In this document: positions 1 to 11,639 of the stretch, one piece after another
Layout of the letters: the number at the start of each line of letters is the position of its first letter
How positions within the stretch are numbered: position 1 is the first letter of the stretch
Assembly (NCBI GenBank): GCA_037176725.1
Contig: JAZBRS010000075.1
Location: 72,852,001-72,916,000 of the forward strand
Direction: 5' to 3'
DNA from: Posidonia oceanica
Lineage: Eukaryota; Streptophyta; Magnoliopsida; Alismatales; Posidoniaceae
Length of the DNA stretch: 64,000 nt
The notes under the pieces: generated by a model
Told to the model about the DNA's origin: nothing
Database searches by the model: none
Seen by the model: only the letters and a program-made list of their open reading frames with translations
Made by a program: the position numbers and the translations under genes

Positions 1-198
1 AATTTTCAAAGTATTTATTGTACACTCTAGAAAAATATATTTTTTGCCAATTAATGGGGAAAGCGGCTTCTTTCCGAGCAATGTGTAATATATTGTGGTT
101 TGCTCATTATATTCTGAATATTGAAGTTTTGTCTTCCATAACTATTTCACCCAAGTATATTGATTTTAGGTTTTTTTTTTTTTTTTTTTGTCCTGAAG

Positions 199-3100
199 GT
201 CGACCTGGACCTTGGGAACTATGAGCGTTTCCTAGATATCAAGCTAACAAGGGATAACAATATCACGACTGGGAAGATCTATCAGGTATATAAGATTCAA
301 GTGTGATGATGGTTTGAAGTTATGAACTAATAAAGATGTCATCCCATCTTCCACTCTGTATATGTCGATAGTATGTTCTTTTAAGAATTACTCTTCTGCA
401 TAATTACTTATTTTGTTTCATTAATGTGATTCAACAACAGTCTGTTATTAACAAGGAGAGAAAAGGAGATTATCTTGGAAAAACTGTTCAGGTACGTCTC
501 ACTTGTAAGTGCCTATTGGCTAAGATGTGATGATGTTCTTATCCATAGACGTGTCTGATGCGTTGTGATGAATACTTTTACATGCAAATAAAAAAAAAGT
601 ACCTATTGGCTATGTAAGGACAATTCTATTGTGAGATCAGTGGTTGACGAACACTACCTTCTGTACCTCTTCCAGGTTGTCCCCCACATTACAGATGCGA
701 TTCAGGACTGGATTGAGCGCATGGCTAAAATCCCTGTGGATGGCAAGGAGGGGCCGGCTGATGTTTGTGTTATAGAATTGGGTGGAACCATAGGTGATAT
801 TTTCTCAAAAGAGATTTTGATTCATCACATTTTCAGTTGTTTTTTGTTCATTTCAAGCTTCTCATATATAATATTGTAGAATTATATTAATTAGAGTATT
901 ATGATCTTTCCATAGCATACTCACATTGAAATTCATGAGCAGGGGACATTGAGTCGATGCCATTCATTGAAGCGTTGGGCCAGTTTTCCTATCGCGTAGG
1001 TAAGGATCAGAAGCACTTGGTTAAGGTGATTTTTACAATTCGCCCACTTCTACCGTAATTCTTACCAGCATACCTTTGAATGCATTTCACAGGTCCTGGA
1101 AACTTCTGTCTGGTTCATGTCAGTCTTGTTCCTGTTCTGAATGTTGTTGGTGAACAGGTAAACAGCAAGAATTGAGAATATTATGCTCACAAACTGTTCC
1201 TTTCTTTTCATGTACACATCAATATAGGCTCAACATAAAATGGAGTTACGTCCCAACAATGTTCTTCTGCTTGACACTCTGCCTCTTAACTTGGATCTTT
1301 TATTTAATTGTAGAAAACCAAGCCAACACAACATAGTGTTCGTGGACTTAGAGGGCTGGGATTGACACCAAATATTTTAGCTTGTCGAAGTACCAAGGTA
1401 GATGCATATTAAATTATTCCGGCTCAGAGTAATAATTGAAGCATCTATATTCTAACTAACAGCACTTTTGCAGGCATTGGATGAAAATGTAAAAGCTAAA
1501 CTCTCGCAGTTCTGTCATGTCCCGGTACTGTAGCTATAACTACTACGTCTTTGATTTGTTTCCTAATTTCTTCACAAAGTCTGATTTGACATTCTAATAA
1601 GACCAAACATCACTTGCCAGGTAGCAAATATTGTTACTCTTTATGATGTTTCCAACATTTGGCACATCCCTTTGCTATTGAGAGTACGTGGCATCTTGGA
1701 TAAATTTCTGTTGCAGTTTAATTGAAAATCATTTGACTTATTTAGTTAATCATGTATTTTTTGTAACATATTCAGGAACAGAAGGCACATGATGCAATTT
1801 TGAAAAGCCTGAATCTTTTGAGGTTGTCTATGCAGCTTATTTCCAATACATTTTTTATTCATGATTAAAAAATACAAAACTGTCTTGATACATCGATGTA
1901 GTTTCCTTTTTAGCATAAACTAACCCTTTTTATTTGCCAGCATTACTAAGGAGCCCAAGCTGGACGAGTGGATGGTTAGGGCTGAAGTCTGTGATGCTTT
2001 GCACAACCCGGTGTGTTTATAATTCTATATTGTGCTATCTTTCATATTTCAATCAAGTTATGAACTTGCTTTGACCATTATTTTTTTTATGACCCAGTAG
2101 ATTTGTAAGTCTTATATAGCAACATTTCAGTGTTCTAATTCTGATCTGAATTTGTCATTGTCATAATGTATTCATCATCTGCCTTACAGGTGAGGATTGC
2201 CATGGTTGGAAAATATACTGGTCTTTCTGATTCTTACCTGTCTGTCTTGAAGGTAAACTCACAGTTTTTACTGTGATCTGTTGTTTTGTAGATGCTGTAC
2301 TATCCTAACTAGTGTTACCTGTGTTTACAATGCCTTGGGCTTTACAAATTAACCAGCCATGATGCACTTATTTTTGCATCATGTAATATACAGTCATACA
2401 TGCAATAATTCATCTCAGATTTTTCTTTTTCATAGTTTTTCATGGTTTTGCTCTGTTGGGTGTTAGCTGCTCAACTTTCCAACAGCACACATAAGTAACA
2501 TGATTTAGTAAATCCCATACACACGCTGCCAAGAGATTCCTGTGTAGATTTAAAAGCGTATTGAGTTCTAACCTTTCCATACTCTTACTTGTAGGCTCTT
2601 TTGCATGCTTCAGTCGCTTGTCACAGGAAACTTATAGTGGATTGGGTTCCTGCCTGTGATCTTGAAGAAGCTGCTAAGAATGAGGTCTAATTGATGACAA
2701 CATTTGATGTCATTTGTTTATTTTACTGTGCATTATATTACCAGAAAAGTGAAAACTGTTGAAGGTGCGACTAATTTTGTATTTAATTTTTTGCAGACAC
2801 GTGATGTTTATGAAGCGGCTTGGAATTTATTGAAGGTGCAACTCAAAATAGTTTCTTGATTTTTAAGATATTAAATTTCTCCATTCATTTATCTTTTTCT
2901 TGAACATTTTCTTTGCAGGGTGCTGATGGTGTTTTAGTTCCAGGGGGTTTTGGTGATAGAGGGGTGCAAGGAAAAATTCTTGCTGCAAAGTACGCTCGAG
3001 AAAATAATGTTCCATTTCTTGGCATTTGTCTAGGCATGCAAATTGCAGTAATTGAATTTGCTCGCTCTGTCCTCAACATACGAGATGCAAACAGTACAGA

Positions 3101-4215
3101 ATTTGACCCAGAAGCCAAAAATCCATGTGTTATCTTTATGCCTGAGGTAGGATTTTGACTTTTTCTCTACTTATAGATGCTTTATATTGTTAAAGCTTGT
3201 AAACTACATCCTTACGAGATATAATAATCAATTAGGGCTCAAAAACACACATGGGAGGGACCATGCGTCTTGGATCAAGAAGGACATTCTTTACTGTCCC
3301 TGATTGCAAATCTGCAAAACTGTGAGAATCAACTTTTAGACTGTTCACTATGACTTTTCAAACTCAGTTCCATATATGCTTCCCACATAGATTTGGTCTT
3401 TGGACCTGACTCTTTGATCGTGTGGTTTCCATTTTCAGGTATGGTGGTGCCAGTTATGTGGATGAGCGACATCGACATAGATACGAGGTACGTGAAATTA
3501 ATGCAAATAGATGAAATTTGTTTCCTTCTCTTGTTCCTAAATGCTGCCTGTTTACAAGGGTGTTTCAATTGTATTTATATTTTGCAGGTCAATCCCGATA
3601 TGATCATGAAACTTGAAAATGCTGGTCTTTCATTTGTTGGTAAGGATGAAAGTGGAAGAAGAATGGAGGTAGGAATACACTTTTGGAGGAAGCATATATT
3701 TATTTTATTTTATTTCAATAAGGTTTTATACCACTGAATGCTATATTTCTTGGTATTTGGTTCCACAGATTGTTGAATTGCCTAGTCATCGTTTTTTTGT
3801 TGGGGTCCAGTTTCATCCTGAGTTCAAGTCTAGACCAGGAAAGCCTTCTGCACTCTTCTTAGGTATATAATTATCTCATATATGTATTCTCCCTACAATA
3901 AACCATGGTCAAATATAGCATGTTTATAACGTGCAATCCTTCGCTTACAATCTTATGCTCTTTCCTGCTTTAAGAAACAATCAGATTTCTCATGGGAATG
4001 TCTACTTCTACATTCTGACAGGACTTATAGCAGCCTCATCTGGGCATCTGGAAGATTCTTCAAAAAATTCCATTCAGGTTAGCAAGGTGGTAACCAAAAA
4101 AACCTCCAGCAATGGTGTAGTGGTGAAACCTTACCAGAACGGCCATGCAAGCAAGGCTGCCAATGGTCTATTGAATGGCAACTTCTACACCAAAGGCAAT
4201 GGCGTCCATGCTTGA
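199..4215 (+). CDS. CTPS: CTP synthase, 3' part (19 exons, 5' end outside window)
   Basis: Makes CTP from UTP, ATP and glutamine, the last step of de novo pyrimidine nucleotide synthesis, normally in the cytosol. Coding exons with GT-AG borders and consistent phase: 199-285, 441-491, 676-793, 943-999, 1093-1157, 1314-1397, 1474-1524, 1621-1683, 1776-1822, 1941-2010, 2190-2252, 2595-2684, 2797-2835, 2919-3146, 3236-3321, 3439-3487, 3588-3668, 3769-3862, 4022-4215. They give 538 residues. From family knowledge the first roughly 66 residues, including the P-loop, lie left of the window. The visible part begins in the synthetase domain ([13 protein letters not shown]). The class I glutaminase domain carries the Cys nucleophile in GICLGMQ (exon 2919-3146) and the His/Glu pair in VQFHPEF (exon 3769-3862). 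No frameshift or stop is seen. The last 50 or so residues are a Ser/Asn/Lys-rich tail typical of plant isoforms. Confidence 0.95.
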
Positions 4216-4600
4216 TGCGTGATGAACAAATGGGCTTTCATGGCCTGCTCATCTTATTGACAGTGTTCTATTTGCATGCTAATTTGTTCACCAGATTGAT
4301 CTGTACAGTCTATCGAGTAGGAAGAGGATTTAGAGCTCATTGAACTGTTGCGGTAACGGAGCTTGATTCCGGGCTTTTAACACGGAACAGCCTGCTGTTT
4401 CTGGTGAATGAGAGAGTAAAGAAAGAAGTTTTTTTTTGGGCTTTTCTCTTCTTCTTTTCTACTTGTTCTCCTGTTTTTTTTTTCCGTTCTTTTTTTGCTT
4501 CCTTTGATCTTGTCAGACTGGGTCCTAAAGGGGAATACTTGTACACTTCATTATTATTTGCACCAGTATTCCAGGAGGAAGATGTGAGCATGTTTTAGGC
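4216..4600 (+). other. Probable 3' UTR of the CTP synthase gene
   Basis: T-rich sequence directly after the stop codon. It contains long T runs around 4428-4500 and no convincing coding sequence. No unambiguous poly(A) signal can be fixed, so the right end is approximate. Confidence 0.4.
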
Positions 4601-7600
4601 CTTCAGCCTTTGTCTTATGAGCTATTTCCTTAAGAGTAAGATATGCGAGAAATATCTGTCTTGAGCTACTTCGTTATGGATCTTACGGGATCAAATTTGT
4701 TAATACGGTGACTGTCGTTTATGAGAACTATCCTATAAGTGAAACACAAGTGTGGATCTTCCATTTTGTGAGGTATTTCTTGTGAAAGACAACTTTATGT
4801 GATCTTTGTAACAAACCTCATCTCAAACAGTTTATTTCTGCCTCTCACATAATTTTTTCTTTAGATGGCTAAGTTGGTTGGTAGGCCAAGCGCTAGATAT
4901 TGCCTCTACATGATGTGTAACTATCAGCAAGCTTGGTGGTGGCACATCAGGGTCCCATTTTCATCCTCTCTTGAGCATGTTCTTCAATCTTGGTCAGTTC
5001 CATTTTTGGCAAGATCGGTTAAATTAATGCTTTGTGGTGAAGGAGGCCATATTGCCACATCAATAGTTTTACTGAGAGTGAATGTAACACAGGAATAATC
5101 AAACAGGATCACAGTTTAAAACACAACAGGACTACATAATGTAGTTGCTTTCAGTGACATAAAACGCCATCCATCTCCATGCTTTTTCTGCTATCACAAT
5201 CAAGAGTACTGACCTCAATTACATGGTTCATTAATGACCCCAAAATCAAAAATTTCTACTTTAAGAAATGTAAAAGCTATTAGTGTTTTTTTTTATGACT
5301 AGGAACCCCTCTTCCACTAAGGTGGACAATCTGACAGTAGTGAAGGATAAACTCAAGTTGACGATGGTAATCTGCATCCACCGTCGTGTAAATCTAGGTA
5401 TACGTCCATGCGAAAAATAATAATCCTAAATTTAACTCCAAGAGGAATCAAACTTAAAACTATAGAATGATCAATTGAACTATCTCAGTTGGCAGATCCC
5501 AAATTATTATTATTTTTTTACAGCACTAAAACTAGATTTCGAACCCTCAACGATTCAAGTGATGGGATTATTACCCAACAACTCGGGTAACCCCAAAAAT
5601 TTTAGTTTTATCGTCACATTATTTGCACAACAATTTCATGTGGTATTCTCGCAGTAGCCCCGCTGTCCTGTGATCAACAATAGATGGCAGCAATTGAACA
5701 GTCTTGATGCAACAAAAAGAGAGGATGTTTTTACACCAAATCTCCAACTAGTATTCAAATGATACTTATCAAATATGAAAAATATGCACATTTAAGAATT
5801 AAGCCGTCGTGCAGACTTAAAATGTGCAATGTTCTATTCTAATGACACTAGCAGCTTGATGTCATGGAATCGATCTCCTTCGTAACCAGTGGGAACAGGT
5901 TACTTCGAATCATACAACATGTAATGTTTCTGTTTACATTTAGTCATGGTCAAGCACTGCAAGGCGCAAGCTAAGTCGGTGCTCGCCTGCTCGGGAAGCA
6001 GCGTGCAGTACTGTTTCATTTAGAAGTCCCACGATAGAAAAAGAAGGTGATGAGAAAGTGGAAAGGTCTAAAATATATTAATATACTGGAGGTCGCTTAA
6101 AATAAAGAATTAAAGATTATTATGTGATCTTGACTTTAGAATAAGTATAATACAGTAAGATTTTTTTTTAATGGTAGTGATAATATCATTAAAAAAACTT
6201 GACTATGAGTCAACCATCAAGTTTCAAGCTTAAGTCAGGACCAATAGAAAGCAAATAAACAAACAGGTTGGATAAAAGACAGCATGTCCAACTTAGCAGC
6301 AAACCAAGGTTCCTAGAATATAGTAAGCTTGTAGCTATACTAGTAGGAAGTATATCTGTGATTGCTCGTGAAAGTCTGTGATTCTGTTAGCTTTGTATCT
6401 GCTGAGAATTAGGATGTATTCTCTATTTTCTACATGGAATTTCGTTTTTGTCTTGATCTTTGAACTTCAGATAAGTTGAATGGTGCCCCACCTATATTGT
6501 CTTTCCATATACGAGACATTTCTCTAAATTGCACTCGCCCTTCTTTTGTATAGTTTGTCATTAATGGGTGAAATTGATCATGTGCTGCACATATTTGTGT
6601 TGGACCCTGAAATGGATGAATGGAACTCATCATATTACATATGGATGGATAAGGATAAGCTAGTTGCCTGGGACTTTGGGTCCGTTTGAGCAACCTTGGT
6701 ATTCAGTAGATTCTATCCTATTTTGCAAACCAGAAGATGGCGAGTCTCATAATTTAGAAAATCCAAAGTTTATGTGAGTCTCATAATTTATCCCATAGTG
6801 CAAATACTCATGTCCATTTAACCGAGAGTTTTTTGGTCTACGGTTCAGAAGTGATGTAAAGAATATCAGAACATGATAATAATAACAGTCCATTCTATGT
6901 TTACTGCTTCATGTTGGTTTGGTTCGTAATACATTTATAAAGAATTTGTTTACCATAAATCATAAAGCCAGAGTTGTCTCCTGAGAAGCTAAGCATGAGT
7001 TTATTAGGAAACTTATGATATAAGAAAAATTAATGGTTGTACTTATACTTTATCATTTTGTACCCAGATCAAGCATAATGGTGAATTGGTGATTCACGCA
7101 AGACTTCTGCCAATTTACATTAGCCTCCATAACCAGCATACCTTCACATTAGCATCACTGCTAGGCTAGATCTTTCATGTTTTGTGTGTTTGGATGGCAA
7201 TGTAGAGTTCATGTGTCCTTTGCATTAACTCGACTTCTGTTTTATCAGTGCATGCTTATTGTCAGCAATTTGGGCAGAGGAAGAGAACCATATTACATGA
7301 GCCAGTGACATCTGTAGGGAGCAATCCACACATTGATTCTTTTTACATGGTTTGCAGAAGTGATTGAAGTACGACATCCAGACACACATACAATTTACCT
7401 ACAATGCAGACTATAATTCTTCTTCCTGATACTAATTTATACGTATTTTCATTAATATTGTAACATATGTGGTCATAGCATATTAGCCTCCTACCATCAA
7501 TAAGTGTGGCTTAGAGGTCAGTTACGAGACATTCACTTGACACAAGTTTTAGGTAGATTTTCAACTTGAAAATTAACAACCTCCTAGAAGGGCTTTGACA

Positions 7601-7790
7601 GGAGGTCAAATTGTAAGTCATGAAAGAAATATAATCTTTATCACTGGGCAAAGTTTAAAGATTTCCTTGGACAGTCCTAATACAGAACTATGATAGAGTT
7701 CCATGGCGTAAATAGCTAAATAGAAAAGAAATCAGAGTTCTCTAGGTACCGATGTGGAGATTGGAATGGGAAGGAACTAAAAAAACAACC
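4600..7790. other. Intergenic DNA, no gene recognised
   Basis: AT-rich sequence with only short, uninformative open frames. No conserved protein motif, RNA gene, LTR border or terminal inverted repeat could be supported on either strand. The stretch around 5284-5640 has the look of old repeat DNA, but no family is recognised. Confidence 0.5.
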
Positions 7791-7805
7791 AACATGTAGT
7801 TACGG

Positions 7806-8791
7806 TGTAGACATCCCGTTTTGACAACTGGTCGTTAATGGATTTTTCTGGAAGCTTGCTCGGATCGTGGCATGACCGACCTGAACCTCCACCTAAACCC
7901 GAATCCTAATCCTAGCCTAAACCCAAACCCTAATCCAGACTTGAACCTCCAACTTGACCTAAAACTATCAAACCTACCCAAACCCTAACCTAGACATAAA
8001 TCCCACCTAAACTCCACCTAAGCCTACTCAATCCTAAGCCTAAACCATACCTAAACCTTAACCTAAGCCAACTCCTAAGAAAATCCCAAGAAATACCTCA
8101 AAAACCTCTCTGGACCGTTGGACGCTGCCTAAGACAGCGTCTTACGTAAGACGCTAAGCATGACAGCGTCCTACGTCTTACATAGGACGCAGCTCAGTTG
8201 AGCGTCCAACACGTCGACCGTGACAGAGCCTTTGGCCCGAGCTCCAGCACACCTAGAGCCGTCCTCCGCCAGCTCTGCCACTCCCCACGGATAGCCCCGT
8301 TACCTGGCTCGCCCCAGGAGCCAGTGCCTCTCCCTAGACCTCAAACGCCTGCACAAGTCTCTCCCGCGCAAACCACCACCCACAGCCTCCATCTCTCGTG
8401 CACGCCACTTCCTGTCAGACCACGCCCGACCTCGCCACAGCATGTCTTGCCACCCTGTGCCATCTTCCGTGCACGCCACCTCCTACCGCGACCTCTAAAG
8501 CACGCCCTGCCACTGACTCCACCTTGTGCAGGCTTGACCGAACAAAACGAGAGAACCCAACCTTCCACAAACGACCACACCGAATTCTGAGAGAGCTAGA
8601 GCACCCAGCCTCCTCCGAGCGATCCTGAGTGTTCCCCCTGCGTGTGAGAAGACCTCCCGGGCATCCCCCAACACCCAGGTCGCCTTGCGAGCTCACCATC
8701 TGTTCGCCGTCCGCCTACGTCGGCCGGTTACAGAGCGTTTCTCCAGGCCACACACAGGTGAATTCTCTTCACCCCTAACGTAGGAGTGTTT
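7806..8791 (+). repeat. Left part of an LTR-like repeat split by the Copia element
   Basis: Begins near TGTAGACATCCCG, reminiscent of Ty3/gypsy Tat-type LTR starts. It holds a degenerate CCTAAACC-rich tract (about 7880-8100), then a palindromic motif with a perfect 20-bp palindrome at 8136-8155, then a GC-rich stretch. The same palindromic core recurs right of the Copia insertion (21215-21240), so the two flanks are read as one older element. The start is inferred; no TSD was found for this element. Open frames in the GC-rich part (8198-8699) look like composition artefacts. Confidence 0.5.
8136..8155. repeat. Perfect 20-bp palindrome
   Basis: AGCGTCTTACGTAAGACGCT equals its own reverse complement. 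A second, imperfect dyad (GCGTCCTACG facing CATAGGACGC) lies just downstream at about 8167-8191. The same core occurs right of the Copia element. Confidence 0.9.
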
Positions 8792-10011
8792 TGTTGAAAA
8801 ATATCTATAATATATTTAATTTTGATGATAACAAATGGAACTAATGATATTACTTGAGGAAATACTCTTCAGTTGATTTTAAAATAGGTGGAATATCTGA
8901 GGGAAGTCAATCTTTGAAGAATACCAAGTAAAGCATGGAATGTAGAAGAGAATTCTACATCAGAGACTACATGAAGACAAGAAGAAAAGCCAAGACAATA
9001 TTATTCATGTTGTAATAATTTGTATGCAATTTTTTCTTCATTATTGTACTCTAAGAAAGAATGTAAAATATTTCCCAAGACATCTCAAAACAATTAGGAA
9101 AATATCCATACCTAAACCTGAGGAAAACACTTAGAAAAACCTAAAGGTTTAGAAGTTAGGTCAGAAACGGAAAACCGATTCTCACTGGTATACCGTTATT
9201 TGGGGATACAGGGCTACAGTGAAATATTCATTTAAATGTGACCGTTGAGCCTAAACATAAAACCGATTTATATCGGAACACCGAAATCTAGAAAGAGTCT
9301 AACCCACCGAATCCTACCGGTACACCACTAATGTGATCTACAGTTAAGATTAATATCAGAACACCGTTTCAAAACGGAATACCGATTTAGTCGAACGTTG
9401 GATATTTTTGGTCGACCGATTGATTTCGGAATACCGTTTATACTAGTCGTTTGTGAACGTTGAGCTATCTGTTAGACACATCTTTGGGTCTTGCTATACC
9501 TATAAATAGGACCCCCTAAGAGACACCAACACATATACTATCTTGTACTACCCATTTGCTAAGCTCAAAGATCTTATTTAGTGAGAATACTCCCAAGATA
9601 GCTAAAAAGAGATTCCTAGTGAAAATTCTGTTGGGAAATCAAAAGAGATACTGCTTGTAAGATTGTTGTAATCAATGAGGATACTTCTCTAGCTATGAGA
9701 ATGGTTCTGCGGTTTTGCAAAGGAAGCTTATATCTTCATCAAATAAGTGTATTTACGTTGATAAGATTAAGAGAACTCCATACGGGATCTGGGAGTGGAC
9801 TAGGCCGGGTTGGCTGAACCATTATATATCTATTGTGTCATTACTCATTACCTCTTACCTCCTTCTATGCTTGTTATAGTTTAATATTCAAATTGCTTAA
9901 CTTAGATCATTTATTTGAATATTACTCATTGTGTGTTTAAAATTGTTAAAATTCCGCATAATTTTTAAATACTCTATTCACCCCCTTTAGAGTAACCATT
10001 CGATCCTAACA
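8792..10011 (+). repeat. 5' LTR of the Sirevirus-like element
   Basis: Aligns along its full length with 19407-20625. Between about 9165 and 9450 it carries a cluster of short dyads built on CCGATTT/CGGAATACCG, for example CCGTTTCAAAACGG and CCGATTGATTTCGG. A TATA box follows at 9501. Confidence 0.93.
9501..9510 (+). promoter_or_regulatory. TATA box of the 5' LTR
   Basis: TATAAATAGG lies about 510 bp before the LTR end, as expected at the U3/R boundary. It is conserved as TATAAATAGG at about 20114-20123 in the 3' LTR. Confidence 0.6.
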
Positions 10012-10013
10012 AT

Positions 10014-10025
10014 TGGTATCAGAGC
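10014..10025 (+). other. Primer-binding site (initiator tRNA-Met)
   Basis: TGGTATCAGAGC starts 3 bp after the 5' LTR end and matches the usual plant copia primer-binding site complementary to the 3' end of initiator tRNA-Met. Confidence 0.88.
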
Positions 10026-10073
10026 CTGGTTGTCTAGAAATTAAGATCTAACAATCTATTTAGACAAAGAAAA

Positions 10074-10985
10074 ATGACTTCAACTAGTAATAATGCAATT
10101 GAGGGTCAAAGCATTAACTGACTGCCATTTTTTTATAGAAACAACTACACTTATTGGAAATGTAGGATGATAATATATTTAAAATCAATAAACTTCAAAC
10201 TATGAGATATAATAATTAATAGTTTTCCTAAAAATGATAATAAATGGAGTGAAGAAGATGAAAGATTAGCTACCTTAGATGCAAAATGTCTTAACATACT
10301 ATTTTGTGCTGTAAATTAGGAACAATTTAATAAAATATTAAATTGTACAACTGCACAACAAGCTTGGCATAAACTTAAAGTAACCCATGAAGGGACTAGT
10401 CAAGTAAAGGAAACAAAAATCAACATGCTAGTTCATAAATATGAACTGTTTAAAATGAAGCCAAATGAGCCTAATGGAGAGATGTTTACTAGATTCTGTG
10501 ATATAACAAACTCTCTACAAGCTCTAGGAAAAAGTTATCCTGAAAATGATTTGATAAGAAAAGTGTTTAGATCTTTAACTCCTGATTGGGAAAAGAAAAC
10601 TACTGCTATAGAAGAAGCTAAAGATCTATCAACTTATGCCTTAAAAAACTTAATTGGAAATTTAACTTCATATGAAGTTCAAATGCAAGAGAAAGAAAAT
10701 GACAAACAACCAATTAAAAAGGTAATTGTACTTAAAACAACTACCAACTCAGAAACAGAAAATGAAGATGATGAGAAGATCGCTCTTCTTATAAGAAGAT
10801 TCAAAATATTTATAAGAAACAAGAAGTTTTCAAAGAAGGGAAAATTTAATGAACAAGAAGATGCACCCCTATGCTTTAATTGTAACAAACCTGGACATCT
10901 CAAGAGAGATTGCCCATTGCTCAAAATGAAAAATTTTAGAAAAAATACTAGAAGGCCTAAGAAAAAGGCTCTCCAAGCCACTTAG
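10074..10985 (+). pseudogene. gag: Copia gag, broken
   Basis: Capsid and nucleocapsid region of the Sirevirus-like element. The likely start ATG at 10074 runs into a stop at 10119-10121, and further in-frame stops follow near 10187 and 10318. From 10425 an uninterrupted 186-residue stretch holds the UBN2-type gag core (GEMFTRFCDITNSLQALG) and a C-terminal CCHC zinc knuckle (CFNCNKPGHLKRDC, about 10873-10914). It ends with a stop at 10983. Confidence 0.88.
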
Positions 10986-11042
10986 GATGATACTGACTCT
11001 TCTTCTAATAAAGAATCATCCTCTGATACTAAAAGAGCAAAT

Positions 11043-11639
11043 ATGTGCTTCATGGCACAAGAAGAAAGCTCTATCTCCCAAAGTGATGATAGGAAAGAGC
11101 TATTAGATATCTTTAATGATTTATATGAAAAATATAAAACTCTAAAATCAGCATCAAAACTTCTAAATCAACTAAATGAAGATTTAGTAAAGAAGAATGA
11201 TGCACTTATAAATGAAGGAGAAAAATTAATGTTTGAAAATGAAGATCTAAGTCTTAAGAATACAGAATTAAATATGAATCTAAAATATATGAGATTTAAA
11301 CTTTCCAATTTAGAAAAAGATATAAAGACTTTGAAAGATAAGAGTAATGATCTTTTTAACACTGTTGTAAAATTTACCAAGGAAAAACAAAATCTAGATT
11401 TGTTATTATCTAGTCAAAGACCTTCAATGTACAAACAAGGTATTGGTTATTCCTCTTTTAAGGATAAACCATATAAAAATGGATTTATTAGAGAATCAAC
11501 ACATGAGAAATACATTTTTGTGGTAAAAAAACCAAATCCATCTAAGTGGGTACAAAGGGATAGATTTGGCAACAGTAGAATCTGTCCTACCAAAATTTGG
11601 GTACCTAAAACTTTGTTATCCTCTAATATAGGAACATGA
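11043..11639 (+). pseudogene. Copia gag C-terminal extension, coiled-coil rich
   Basis: 198 residues in the gag reading direction after one stop. The central part (roughly residues 20-125) is Lys/Glu/Leu/Asn-rich with a heptad-like pattern, consistent with coiled coil, and a basic stretch follows. It joins the protease part of pol. In related elements this is continuous with gag-pol, so the stop at 10983 and the break near 11637 are read as decay. Confidence 0.75.

Noticed and set aside
4337..4598. Open frames on both strands after the CTP synthase stop
   Set aside because: T-rich 3' UTR gives Phe/Ser- or Lys-rich translations only.
7880..8100. True interstitial telomere
   Set aside because: The CCCTAAA unit is not kept in register; units vary in length and order, so only resemblance is claimed.
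8198..8699. Overlapping open frames on both strands in the GC-rich part of the split repeat
   Set aside because: Pro/His/Cys-rich or Arg/Gly-rich composition artefacts with no conserved domain.
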